Positions 8,254-16,491 of a stretch of 64,000 nucleotides of DNA are shown here, piece by piece. This DNA is from Streptomyces rimosus (lineage in GTDB: Bacteria > Actinomycetota > Actinomycetes > Streptomycetales > Streptomycetaceae): NCBI RefSeq assembly GCF_008704655.1, contig NZ_CP023688.1, positions 4,278,001 to 4,342,000 on the forward strand, written 5' to 3'. Position 1 is the stretch's first letter. Every line of letters begins with the position of its first letter. Position numbers and translations under genes: made by a program. Under the pieces are notes generated by a model, which did no database searches, was not told where the DNA came from, and worked only from the letters and a program-made list of their open reading frames with translations.

Positions 8254-9540
8254 TCATTGTTTGTCAAGTTCAGTCATGGCCGGTGATACGGGGGCGCGAC
8301 CACGGTCACCGGCGGCGCTCCGGTCGATCTCCCGCAGCGCCGGAGCGGCCCAGCAGCAGACCACCACCAGCAGGTAGACCCCGGCGATCAGACCGATCGC
8401 GGGGCGCAGGCCGAGGGCGCCCACGGCGGCGACGGTCAGCGAGGCGCCGAGCGGCACCGCCGCCAGCCCGACCGTGTCGACCGCGGCCGTCACCCGCCCG
8501 TACTGCTCGCGCGGCACGCTGCGCTGGAGCACCCCCGTACGCAGCGGGCCCACCGGCGCCGCCACCGCGCCCAGCACGGCGAGCAGCGCCGCGCCGACCG
8601 GCAGCGGAGGGAGCGAGACCAGCGAGGCGATCAGGAGGCCCGCGGCGAAGCCGGTGCCGATGTAGAGGAACCGGCCGCTGATCCGGTGCCCGAAGACGGC
8701 GTAGCCGACCGTGCCCGCCACCGCGCCCAGGCCGAAGGAGGTGAGCAGGACGCCCAGGCTCGCCGCGCTGCCCAGGTGCTGGTACGCGTACGTCACCAGG
8801 ACCACCCCCGCCAGGCCGCTGTCCAGGGCGTTGAAGGCGGTACCGGAAATGGCGACGGCGCGCAGCAGGCGGTGGCGGCGCAGCGTGCGCAGCCCGGAGC
8901 GCAGGTCGGCGAGGTAGGCACCGGCCGGGCGCCGCTCGGCGGCCCGCCGGCCGGCCGAGATGCAGACGAGGAAGACCAGCGCCGCCAGTCCGCAGGCGAT
9001 GGCGTCGAGGAGCAGCACGCTGTGGGTGCCGAGCAGTGCGACGCCGGCACCGCCCAGTGGGGGCCCGCACAGCTGGGCGACCTGGTGGATGCCGGTGAGC
9101 AGCGCGTTGCCGCGCTCCAGCGGCATGCCCGCGGCCTCGCTCAGCTCCGGCACCAGGCCGGTGACCGCCGCGCCGCCGGGGACGTCGAGGGCGTTGGCGG
9201 CCACCACCAGGAGGGCGAGGGTGGGGAAGTCCAGCGCGTCCAGGGCGTACAGCAGGGGGATGCAGGCCGCGCCGAGGCCGCCGACCGCGTAGGCGACCAC
9301 CGCCATCGCCCGGAATCCCCAGCGGTCGACCAGGGGGCCCGCCACGAATCCGACCACTCCGGAGGTGACGGCCCCGATCGCGACCACGATCCCGGTCTGC
9401 GCCACGCTGCCGGTCGTCTTCAGTACGAACCAGGGGACGGCGACGACCATCATGGCCTCGCCGAGCGAGCTGACCGCCACGGCGCCCAGCAGGGCATGGA
9501 TTCCCCACCGGCGGCGTCGAGGAAATCCCAGGCTTGTCAT
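8254..9540 (-). CDS. MFS efflux transporter
   Basis: A 428-residue major facilitator with about twelve hydrophobic segments, starting MTSLGFPRRRRWGIHALLGA. The loop GPLVDRWGFRAM between the second and third helices matches the family signature. It resembles the MFS_3/TetV-like exporters with a short basic N-terminus. Two further in-frame ATG codons at 9552 and 9558 are possible starts, and none has a clear ribosome-binding site. It is the first gene of the minus-strand cluster operon; 49 bases separate its stop from the small ORF. Likely second exporter or self-resistance pump of the cluster. It is divergent from the XRE regulator. Confidence 0.82.
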   Translation of the reverse strand: MTSLGFPRRRRWGIHALLGAVAVSSLGEAMMVVAVPWFVLKTTGSVAQTGIVVAIGAVTSGVVGFVAGPLVDRWGFRAMAVVAYAVGGLGAACIPLLYALDALDFPTLALLVVAANALDVPGGAAVTGLVPELSEAAGMPLERGNALLTGIHQVAQLCGPPLGGAGVALLGTHSVLLLDAIACGLAALVFLVCISAGRRAAERRPAGAYLADLRSGLRTLRRHRLLRAVAISGTAFNALDSGLAGVVLVTYAYQHLGSAASLGVLLTSFGLGAVAGTVGYAVFGHRISGRFLYIGTGFAAGLLIASLVSLPPLPVGAALLAVLGAVAAPVGPLRTGVLQRSVPREQYGRVTAAVDTVGLAAVPLGASLTVAAVGALGLRPAIGLIAGVYLLVVVCCWAAPALREIDRSAAGDRGRAPVSPAMTELDKQ

Positions 9541-9725
9541 GCGAATTGACATTAGCATGACTGGGTATTGACCAAGTGGCTTCTTCAAGAGCCCGTAAAG
9601 AGCCGGATACGAGCCAGTGACAACCGCCCCCGCCTGCCCTCCGGACGAGTAGAGTCGCGGGTCACAACCCGTAAGCTTGTCCATGCATCCCCTACTCAAC
9701 AGCGAGCTGAACGCCGAGGAACAGC

Positions 9726-10997
9726 TTGACGATCGAACAGCCAGCGTTCGGAGAACGCGTCCGGGAGATCCGTCGCGCCCAGGGCATGTCCCAAGGGGAC
9801 CTCGCCGGCGACGGCGTCTCCCCCAGCTACGTCTCGTTGGTGGAGAGCGGCCGCCGCAGCCCCAGCACCAAAGCGGCCAAGGCCATCGCCGAGCGCCTCG
9901 GCATGTCCCTCGAAGAGCTGACCGCGCCCCGGCCCGCGGACCGCGAGCGCACCCACCGCCTGGAGCTGGTCGGCCAGCTCGTCGCCGCCCGCGCGAGCCA
10001 GGCCGCCGGTGACTGGCCCGCCGCCCGCCGGCAGCTGGAGACCGTCGCCGGACGGGCCGCCGACAACGACCTCGACGAGGTGCGCTGGGAGGCCCGCTGG
10101 GAGCTGGCGGCCGTCCTCGACCAGCTCGGCGCCGCCGACGACCGCGAACGCGTCCTGCGCACCCTGCTCGACGACCCGCTCACCACCGCCGCGCCGCTGC
10201 TGCGCTCCCAGATCGCCGCCGAACTCTCCCAGCTGCACCGGCGGCAGGGCCGCCTGGCCGAGGCGGTACGCCGCGCCGAGGACGCCCAGAGCGCCGCGGC
10301 GGATGTCGAAGCGGCCCGCCCCGCCCGGGTGCAGGCGCAGGTGGCGCTGCTCTCGGCGTACGTGGAAAGCGGCGAGTGGCACCGCGCGCAGGGCCTCGCC
10401 GACACCCTGCTGGACGAGGCGCCGTCCGCCGGTGCCGCGCGCCTTCGCGCGATCGCCCTGTGGGCCGCCGCGGGCGCGCGCTACCTGGACGGCCGCGCGG
10501 ACGCCGCGCACGAGCTGCTGACCGAGGCCGACGAACTGCTCGCGGCCACCGACGACGTGCGGCAGCGCACCCGCCTGGCCCGCGCCCGTACGCTGCTGGC
10601 CCTCGCCTGCGACGCCCCCGGCGCCGACGCCCTGCTGGAGCGCGTCCGCCAGGCCGCCGCGCTGCTCGCCACGCCGGAGACGCTGAGCTGGCTCGCGGCC
10701 CTGGAGGTCCTGGACGCGCTGCGCGCCTCCGACGCGGAACGGGCCCTGGAGCAGGCCGGCACCATTCCCGTCGACTCCCCGGCGCTGCCCGCGCTGGACC
10801 AGGCCCGCTGTGTGCTGATCCGGGCCCGCGCCCAGCGCGCCGCCGGGCGCGAGGCGGCCGCCGAGGCCGACTTCCGTACCGCGGCGTCCGGGTACGAGGC
10901 CGCCGGCGCGTACCGGCTGGCGATGGCCACCTGGCGCGAGCTGAGCGACCCGGGCCACCTCACCGGGCCCGACCCGCATCTGGTCCTGATGCCGTAA
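9726..10997 (+). CDS. XRE-family regulator with TPR-like domain
   Basis: A 423-residue regulator. Residues 8-68 form a Cro/C1-type helix-turn-helix (VREIRRAQGMSQGDLA...SPSYVSLVESGRRSPS). The rest is a run of Ala/Leu/Arg-rich helical hairpins that look like tetratricopeptide repeats. This layout is common in Streptomyces pathway regulators that bind a small ligand or peptide. The start is TTG at 9726 with GAGGAA five bases upstream. It is divergently placed from the MFS gene, so it may control the cluster from the shared 185-base spacer. No palindromic operator was obvious there. Confidence 0.85.
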   Translation: MTIEQPAFGERVREIRRAQGMSQGDLAGDGVSPSYVSLVESGRRSPSTKAAKAIAERLGMSLEELTAPRPADRERTHRLELVGQLVAARASQAAGDWPAARRQLETVAGRAADNDLDEVRWEARWELAAVLDQLGAADDRERVLRTLLDDPLTTAAPLLRSQIAAELSQLHRRQGRLAEAVRRAEDAQSAAADVEAARPARVQAQVALLSAYVESGEWHRAQGLADTLLDEAPSAGAARLRAIALWAAAGARYLDGRADAAHELLTEADELLAATDDVRQRTRLARARTLLALACDAPGADALLERVRQAAALLATPETLSWLAALEVLDALRASDAERALEQAGTIPVDSPALPALDQARCVLIRARAQRAAGREAAAEADFRTAASGYEAAGAYRLAMATWRELSDPGHLTGPDPHLVLMP

Positions 10998-11063
10998 GGG
11001 CGCGGGCGCCGGGCGGACGCCGGACCGGACGCACCGGCCCGCATCCGCCCGGCGCCCGCGCCC
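10998..11063. terminator. Bidirectional terminator, 20-bp stem
   Basis: Perfect 20-base inverted arms (10998-11017 and 11044-11063, GGGCGCGGGCGCCGGGCGGA on the left) with a 26-base loop that can itself fold. The stem begins right after the XRE stop codon, between the XRE and phosphopantetheinyl transferase genes, which converge. Confidence 0.85.
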
Positions 11064-11068
11064 GGCCG

Positions 11069-11731
11069 TCACGGCCCCACCGGCACCGGACACCGCACCC
11101 GCCACACGACGGCCTCGCTCACCGGCTGCGAGGCCGCCACGGAAGCGGCGGTGTCCGGATCGGTGGGCAGGTCCTGTACGTACGCGACGCCACCGGCGCC
11201 CAGGATGCCGGTCTCGGGCACCGCGACCGCGCCCTTCGGCCCCGCGCCCAGGACGTCCACCTCGGCGGCGAACGCCAGCCCGCCGCGGCCCGTGAGCCGC
11301 AGCGCCGCTTCCTTGCGCGTCCACCACTGGGTGAGCAGCGCCGCGCGGTGGGCGGCCGGGGCCGCTTCGGCACGGGCCCGCTCGGCGGCGCCGAACGGCA
11401 GCCACGCCCAGGCGTCCAGGGACGACGGCACGGTGGACACACTCAGCGCCACCGAAGCGCCGCGGGCGCAGGCGATCAGCAGTCCGCCCTCGTCACGGCA
11501 GACCGTCAGGTCCAGCGCCCCGGCGGACAGCCGCGACCTGCCGAAACCGTCACGCGTTGAGCGCACTTCGCACGGTGAGCAGTCCAGCAGCCAGGCCACC
11601 AGGGCGTGCAGCCGACCTGGCCACAGGCCGCACGGGCAGGAGTCGCCGGCGGCCGCGAAGCCGTCGTCGCCCGGCCGCGCGCACCCTTGCGTACAGTCCG
11701 CCGCCTCGTCCAGGACCGAGAAGACGTGCAC
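11069..11731 (-). CDS. Degenerate phosphopantetheinyl-transferase-like protein
   Basis: A 220-residue protein of Sfp-type length. The third signature is intact: TQWWTRKEAALRLTGRG. The other two are damaged. The NxSHs segment is LTVCRDEG, and the metal-binding GxDxE segment is VALSVSTVP, so both acidic magnesium ligands are gone. Either the enzyme is inactive or it has a changed role. The start is taken as GTG (VHVFSVLDEA), because family members begin this way and GAGGGA lies just upstream. The open frame extends upstream to a TTG at 11869 that would add 46 unrelated residues. It lies at the edge of the cluster that contains a carrier protein. Confidence 0.65.
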   Translation of the reverse strand: MHVFSVLDEAADCTQGCARPGDDGFAAAGDSCPCGLWPGRLHALVAWLLDCSPCEVRSTRDGFGRSRLSAGALDLTVCRDEGGLLIACARGASVALSVSTVPSSLDAWAWLPFGAAERARAEAAPAAHRAALLTQWWTRKEAALRLTGRGGLAFAAEVDVLGAGPKGAVAVPETGILGAGGVAYVQDLPTDPDTAASVAASQPVSEAVVWRVRCPVPVGP

Positions 11732-12497
11732 CTGTCCCTCGGAGATGGCGGAGGCGTTTCCCGGCTCCCAGCGCGCGCCGCGCAGCCCCGGCCCCCACGG
11801 TGTTTCCGGACCGTCGTCCGGACACAGCAGGCCGGCTCCGGAAACGCTCCCCCGAAATGTTGCTTGCAATGTTCCCCCGATTTTTGGATTTCGTCACGCC
11901 GCGAATACGGGGAACCGCGTCGGCACCTGCGCGAGAAACGGGAGAATGCCTGGCCGCCTGGTCAGTTTGCAGCCATTCCCCGTTACACCGCACGAAGAGC
12001 CGAAGAGCGGACCCCGGGCGTACAAAACCGTTGGCGATTCACCTCCGTCCGCCTCCTTCCGCGCTCGGCGGCAGGGCAAGTCCACCGCGGGCCGCAGCGC
12101 CCGGTCAGTGGCGCCGCACCCGCTGTCACCTGCCCCAACACCCCGATGCGGAACGGTCGGCAGACTGTGCGGACCCCAAGGTAGCCAGCTCGTTCACGCG
12201 AGTCAACAGCGCTGAAAGGCACCTGACAAGACCTGACTGCGCATCACAGAGAGGCATCGCCACCGCACTTGCCGGGTTGGCCGAGACACTGCGTACCGGA
12301 ACCGGTAGGACTGACTCCGGTCATCGCCGCGCACTAGGATGTCCCACCCTCCGGCCCGCCTGTACCGGGTCGCCCACGCTCCGCGATCGGAGCAGGCCGA
12401 AGGCCGTCGGAGGGGGCCGCGAGGAAGCGGCGGACGACGGCGTTCAGTTATTTCCCGCATTTCTTGGCGCGGAAGAGGAAGGGGTGGGTCCGGCATC
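11732..12497. other. Intergenic region of 766 bases
   Basis: A divergent spacer between the phosphopantetheinyl-transferase-like gene and the EspR-like gene. Part of it (around 11840-11960) is less GC-rich than its surroundings. That part contains AATGTT repeated on either side of a TTGCTTGCAA palindrome near 11856-11873. No convincing coding frame was found. The right end holds a promoter and an inverted repeat, listed separately. Confidence 0.5.
12294..12340 (+). promoter_or_regulatory. Promoter with upstream inverted repeat before the EspR-like gene
   Basis: TACCGG-AA-CCGGTA is a 6-bp-arm inverted repeat at 12294-12307. Just downstream are a -35-like CTGACT (12311-12316) and a -10-like TAGGAT (12335-12340), 18 bases apart. 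Transcription would begin near 12347, leaving a leader of about 150 bases. The repeat could be an operator for the gene's own product, which is inference. Confidence 0.45.
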
Positions 12498-12959
12498 GTG
12501 CAGCACGCTCAGGAGGACAGAGCCGACAGCTTGGCCGCCAAACTCAATTGTCTTTTCGAACGCGCCGAGGGGCCGGACGGGAGCCCGCCGTCCAACCGGC
12601 AGGTGGCCGCGTCGATCAACGCGGCGGCCGGTGAGCAGGTCATCTCCCACTCGTACATCTCGCTGCTGCGCAACGGGCACCGCGACAACCCCACGTTCCG
12701 GCAGCTGGAGGTGCTGGCGGACTACTTCGGCGTCAGCCCGGCCTTCTTCTTCGACCACGACGAGATCGCCGCGCAGGTGGCGGAGGGGCTGCGGTTCCTG
12801 ACCTCGCTGCACACCGGCGACGTGAGCGCCCCGTCGCCGCGCGCCGGCGGGCTCACCGCCGAGCTGCTCGATCACGTCAACGAGGTCATGGGGCAGATCG
12901 AGCGGAGCCGGCAGCCCGCGTCCGTACCGCCCGCCGCCGAGCCGCCGGTCCCCTTCTAG
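12498..12959 (+). CDS. EspR-like helix-turn-helix regulator
   Basis: A 153-residue DNA-binding protein. The N-terminal part LAAKLNCLFERAEG, then SYISLLRNGHRDNPTFRQLE and VLADYFGVSPAFFF, closely follow the pattern of mycobacterial EspR and its actinomycete relatives. These dimerise through the C-terminal helices and act partly as nucleoid-associated regulators. The GTG at 12498 (VQHAQEDRADS) is preferred to an ATG at 12339, because the longer N-terminus would be Arg/Gly-rich and unlike the family. Its 3-prime end overlaps the converging small membrane protein gene by four bases. Targets are unknown. Confidence 0.78.
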   Translation: MQHAQEDRADSLAAKLNCLFERAEGPDGSPPSNRQVAASINAAAGEQVISHSYISLLRNGHRDNPTFRQLEVLADYFGVSPAFFFDHDEIAAQVAEGLRFLTSLHTGDVSAPSPRAGGLTAELLDHVNEVMGQIERSRQPASVPPAAEPPVPF

Positions 12960-13336
12960 ATCAGGCGCCCACGGAAAGCGCCCCGGAAGCGCCCCGGGTG
13001 CCGGCCCGGAGGGTGGCCCAGATGGAGCGCCGCCCAGCGTTCGTCCTCCTCCCGCTGTTCCCGGAAGCGGCGGCAGGCGGCGGCGATACGGACGGTGGCC
13101 GAGGCAGCGATGCCGGTGGCCGCCGTGGTCGCCAGCGCGGGCCAGGGGACGGCCAGCAGGAGGAGCACGGCCAGCGCGGCGGGGGTGGACCACAGGATCA
13201 GACAGGAGACGGCGGCGATGCGCAGGGACAGCGGACGGTCGGGGCCCGCGCGCAGGTCGAGCAGGGCGGGCAGGTACCAGACGCTGCCCGCGGCGGTCAG
13301 GACGGCGGCGCCCAGCGCCAGGACATCGGGGGACAT
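12956..13336 (-). CDS. Small hypothetical membrane protein
   Basis: A 126-residue protein with about three hydrophobic segments (VLALGAAVLTAAGSVWYLPALL, IAAVSCLILWSTPAALAVLLLL and ATTAATGIAASATVRIAAA), the last two nearly fused, and a basic C-terminus. No family was recognised. It lies 52 bases downstream of the ancestral stop of the cytochrome oxidase gene on the same strand, so the two may be co-transcribed. Its stop overlaps the end of the EspR-like gene. Confidence 0.6.
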   Translation of the reverse strand: MSPDVLALGAAVLTAAGSVWYLPALLDLRAGPDRPLSLRIAAVSCLILWSTPAALAVLLLLAVPWPALATTAATGIAASATVRIAAACRRFREQREEDERWAALHLGHPPGRHPGRFRGAFRGRLI

Positions 13337-13388
13337 GCGTACCTGATTCCGGGGGACGGCGGGGGGGTGGGGACGGGGGTGCGGAGGG

Positions 13389-13508
13389 TCAGGTGCGGGA
13401 CGCTTCGAGCGCGGCCACCTCGGGGTGGTGGAGGTCGAAGGCGGGGGATTCGCTGCGGATGCGGGGCAGCGAGGTGAAGTTGTGCCGGGGCGGCGGGCAG
13501 GAGGTGGC
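13389..13508 (-). pseudogene. Intact but cut-off 3-prime tail of ctaD
   Basis: After the TAG that ends the ctaD frame, the same frame continues for 39 codons to a TGA. The tail includes [18 protein letters not shown] and [13 protein letters not shown], which match the normal C-terminus of actinobacterial cytochrome oxidase subunit I. The TAG stands exactly where family members have Trp (SLEWATS), so one base change (TGG to TAG) would explain it. Tail codons keep full GC bias, so the change is recent, is read through, or is a sequence error. Confidence 0.85.
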
Positions 13509-15179
13509 CTACTCCAGGGACCGGCTGTAGCCCCAGGGGTCGTCGGCCTCGATCTTCTTGCCGTACTTGGCGGTCTTCCACACGTTGTAGAAGAAGGGCA
13601 GGAAGGACAGGCCGAGCGCGAAGGACCCGATGGAGGACAGGGTGTTGAGGGTGGTGAAGCCGTCGGCGGCGAGGTAGTCGGCGTACCGGCGGGGCATGCC
13701 CGCGGCGCCGAGCCAGTGCTGCACGAGGAAGGTGAGGTTGAAGCCGACGGTGAGCGTCCAGAAGGTGATCTTGCCGAGGCGTTCGTCCAGCATCTTGCCG
13801 GTGAACTTCGGCCACCAGAAGTGGAAGCCGGCGAACATCGCGTACACGACCGTGCCGAAGAGCGTGTAGTGGAAGTGCGCGACGACGAAGTAGGTGTCGG
13901 AGACGTGGAAGTCCATCGGCGGGGAGGCCAGGATGACGCCGGTCAGGCCGCCGAAGACGAAGGTGACGAGGAAGCCGGTGGCCCAGAGCATCGGCGTCTC
14001 GAAGGACAGCGAGCCCTTCCACATGGTGCCGATCCAGTTGAAGAACTTCACCCCGGTCGGCACCGCGATCAGGAACGTCATGAAGGCGAAGAACGGCAGC
14101 AGCACCCCGCCGGTCACGTACATGTGGTGCGCCCACACGGTGATGGACAGGCCCGCGATGGAGATCGTCGCCGCGATCAGGCCGATGTAGCCGAACATGG
14201 GCTTGCGGGAGAAGACCGGGATGACCTCGGAGATGATGCCGAAGAACGGCAGCGCGAGGACGTAGACCTCGGGGTGGCCGAAGAACCAGAACAGGTGCTG
14301 CCACAGCAGCGCGCCGCCGTTGGCGGGGTCGAAGATGTGCGAGCCGAACTTGCGGTCCATCTCCAGGGCGAACAGGGCCGCGGCCAGCACGGGGAAGACC
14401 ATCAGGATCAGCAGCGCGGTCAGCAGCACGTTCCAGGTGAAGATCGGCATCCGGAACATCGTCATGCCGGGGGCGCGCATGCAGATGATCGTGGTGATGA
14501 AGTTGACCGCGCCCAGGATGGAGCCGAAGCCGGAGAGCGCCACGCCCATGATCCACATGTCGGCGCCGACGCCGGGCGAGTGCACCGCGTCGGACAGCGG
14601 CGCGTACGCGAACCAGCCGAAGTCGGCGGCGCCCTGCGGGGTCAGGAAACCGGCCGCCGCGATCAGCGAGCCGAACAGGAACAGCCAGTAGGCGAGCATG
14701 TTCAGCCGCGGGAAGGCGACGTCGGGGGCGCCGATCTGCAGCGGCATCAGCCAGTTCGCGAAGCCGGTGAACAGCGGCATGGCGAACAGCAGCAGCATCA
14801 CCGAGCCGTGCATCGTGAACGCCTGGTTGAACTGCTCGTTGGACATGATCTGCGTGCCGGGCCGGGCCAGCTCCGCGCGCATCAGGAGGGCCATCAGGCC
14901 GCCCACGAGGAAGAACACGAAGGCCGTGACGAGGTAGAGCGTCCCGATCTTCTTGTGGTCGGTGGTGGTCAGCCACTCCACCGGGATGCGGCGGCGTATC
15001 GGACGGGGGCCCGGGACGGCGTGCGGGATGCCGGTGGCGGGGCCGGTGGTCGCCCCGGCCCCGCCGTCGTGCCCGTCCACCGTCCGGTGGCCGCCCGGCT
15101 CGGTGACGGGCCGGTCCGGGGCGCCGGAGCCGCCGTGCGTCCCGGAGTCTGTCTGCGTGCGTGTGTCCGAACCGTCCAC
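13509..15179 (-). CDS. ctaD: Cytochrome c oxidase subunit I, cut short by an amber codon
   Basis: A 556-residue, twelve-helix haem-copper oxidase subunit that reduces oxygen in the membrane. Haem and copper ligands are visible: [12 protein letters not shown] (haem a), [11 protein letters not shown] (CuB His and the cross-linked Tyr), WAHHMYVTG (CuB pair) and [11 protein letters not shown] (haem a3 and a). The first 50 residues are a polar, Gly/Thr-rich extension. The start is GTG at 15179, with AAGGA upstream. The frame stops at TAG (13509-13511) in place of the conserved Trp, losing a 39-residue tail that is still encoded. No ctaC, ctaE or ctaF is adjacent, so this is probably the accessory subunit I copy. 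It lies beside a DosR-like regulator and a globin, which suggests low-oxygen use. Confidence 0.92.
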   Translation of the reverse strand: MDGSDTRTQTDSGTHGGSGAPDRPVTEPGGHRTVDGHDGGAGATTGPATGIPHAVPGPRPIRRRIPVEWLTTTDHKKIGTLYLVTAFVFFLVGGLMALLMRAELARPGTQIMSNEQFNQAFTMHGSVMLLLFAMPLFTGFANWLMPLQIGAPDVAFPRLNMLAYWLFLFGSLIAAAGFLTPQGAADFGWFAYAPLSDAVHSPGVGADMWIMGVALSGFGSILGAVNFITTIICMRAPGMTMFRMPIFTWNVLLTALLILMVFPVLAAALFALEMDRKFGSHIFDPANGGALLWQHLFWFFGHPEVYVLALPFFGIISEVIPVFSRKPMFGYIGLIAATISIAGLSITVWAHHMYVTGGVLLPFFAFMTFLIAVPTGVKFFNWIGTMWKGSLSFETPMLWATGFLVTFVFGGLTGVILASPPMDFHVSDTYFVVAHFHYTLFGTVVYAMFAGFHFWWPKFTGKMLDERLGKITFWTLTVGFNLTFLVQHWLGAAGMPRRYADYLAADGFTTLNTLSSIGSFALGLSFLPFFYNVWKTAKYGKKIEADDPWGYSRSLE

Positions 15180-15293
15180 CGGGGTGTGTCCTTCATTTCT
15201 GGCGCATGAACTCAATGGGCCGGGAAGAGCCTTCAGCACGGGGGGAGAGACCCGGCTCTTCCCGGCTGTGCCAGCATCGGCCGCGGGGCGCGC

Positions 15294-15314
15294 GGGGCCA
15301 TAGGGCCGTGCGGG
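15294..15314. promoter_or_regulatory. Candidate regulator motif upstream of ctaD
   Basis: GGGGCCATAGGGCCGTGCGG lies 115 bases upstream of the ctaD start. The core ATAGGGCCGTNCGG recurs at 16313-16326, between the response regulator and the flavohaemoglobin. A shared site for the DosR-like regulator is inferred from this recurrence only. Confidence 0.35.
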
Positions 15315-15419
15315 CCGGGACGGCTGCCGACGGTCCCGGGCCAGCAACCGGGCGGGCAGCCGAACGGCGGCGCGGCAAGGGGCTCTTGGCGGTGCCGGTC
15401 CGTAGCTCCATATACGGGA

Positions 15420-15455
15420 ACGGCGCGGGGCGGACCCGTGTCCGCCCCGCGCCGT
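15420..15455 (-). terminator. Terminator of the response regulator gene
   Basis: Perfect 16-bp stem (ACGGCGCGGGGCGGAC at 15420-15435, complement at 15440-15455) with the four-base loop CCGT, 16 bases beyond the stop of the response regulator. Confidence 0.85.
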
Positions 15456-15471
15456 CCGCGCACGTACGCCC

Positions 15472-16212
15472 CTACCGGCCGCCGCGCTGGTGCTCCTGCT
15501 GCCCCCGGATACGCCCGGCGATCACCGCGGCCTGGACGCGCCGCCCGACCCCCAGCTTGGAAAGGATCGTGGAGATACGGTTCTTGACCGTCTTCTCCGC
15601 GAGGAACAGCCGGTCCGCGATCTCCCGGTTGGTCAGGCCCTCGCCGATCAGCTCCAGGATCTCGCGCTCCCGGGGCGCCAGCCGGTCCAGTTCGGACTGC
15701 GGGGACGTCTCGGCCTGCTGCGGGGCGCGCAGCCGCGCCATCACACGGGACGCCGTGCGCGGGTCCAGCATCGACTTGCCGGCCGCCACCGTCCGTACCG
15801 CGTTCACCAGGTCGGAGCCGTTGATCTGCTTGAGGACGTACCCGGCGGCGCCCGCCATGATGGCGTCGAACAGCGCCTCGTCGTCGTCGAAGGACGTGAG
15901 CATCAGGCAGGCCAGGTCGGGCATCCGGGCGCGCAGTTCGCGGCAGACCTCGATGCCCTCGTGGTCGCCGTTCGCCGACTCGCCGCGCTCCCCCAGCCGT
16001 ACGTCGAGCACCGCCACCTGCGGCCGTACGGCGGGCACCCGGGCCAGGGCCTCGGCCCCGCTGGACGCCTCCCCCACGACCTCGATGCCGTCCTCGGCGT
16101 CGAGGAGGTCGCGCACGCCCCGGCGGACCACCTCGTGGTCGTCGAGGATGAACACGCGCAGGGGCGGTGCGCCGGGTCCGGTGGGCCCGATGGGCCCGGG
16201 GTGCTGGTTCAT
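15472..16212 (-). CDS. DosR/DevR-like response regulator
   Basis: A 246-residue NarL/FixJ-type regulator. The receiver domain begins [19 protein letters not shown], the phosphorylated Asp lies in VAVLDVRL, and the conserved Lys is in [10 protein letters not shown]. The output helix-turn-helix is [20 protein letters not shown]...[10 protein letters not shown]. Several stretches match mycobacterial DosR closely ([39 protein letters not shown]). That family answers low oxygen and nitric oxide through haem sensor kinases; no kinase gene is adjacent here. It is divergent from a flavohaemoglobin gene and next to an oxidase subunit, which fits the proposed role. An insertion ([13 protein letters not shown]) follows the phosphorylation site. 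Confidence 0.85.
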   Translation of the reverse strand: MNQHPGPIGPTGPGAPPLRVFILDDHEVVRRGVRDLLDAEDGIEVVGEASSGAEALARVPAVRPQVAVLDVRLGERGESANGDHEGIEVCRELRARMPDLACLMLTSFDDDEALFDAIMAGAAGYVLKQINGSDLVNAVRTVAAGKSMLDPRTASRVMARLRAPQQAETSPQSELDRLAPREREILELIGEGLTNREIADRLFLAEKTVKNRISTILSKLGVGRRVQAAVIAGRIRGQQEHQRGGR

Positions 16213-16306
16213 TCGGCTCTCGTTCTGTCGGCCGGGGTCGCGTACGAGGGGGTGCGCACGGCATCACACACCCGCTGGGCGATCTTCCGCGAGGGCCGGA
16301 AGTCCT

Positions 16307-16328
16307 GGGGGAATAGGGCCGTTCGGTC
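16307..16328. promoter_or_regulatory. Candidate operator between response regulator and flavohaemoglobin
   Basis: GGGGGAATAGGGCCGTTCGG lies in the divergent spacer and repeats the core ATAGGGCCGTNCGG found upstream of ctaD. It is well placed to act on both divergent genes. Low confidence without binding data. Confidence 0.35.
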
Positions 16329-16491
16329 ACCTTTGCCCAGTGCCATACTGACGCGCCCCATCCCCTTCAGGAGGTCCGTTCATGCCACGCCTCGCGTCGT
16401 ATGCCCGCAACCCCCGGCCGCTCAGCGCCGTTCCGGTCCTCCCGGCCTCCCCCTCGGCCCCCGCTTCCGTCCCCGATCAGGCCGTCCGCTC

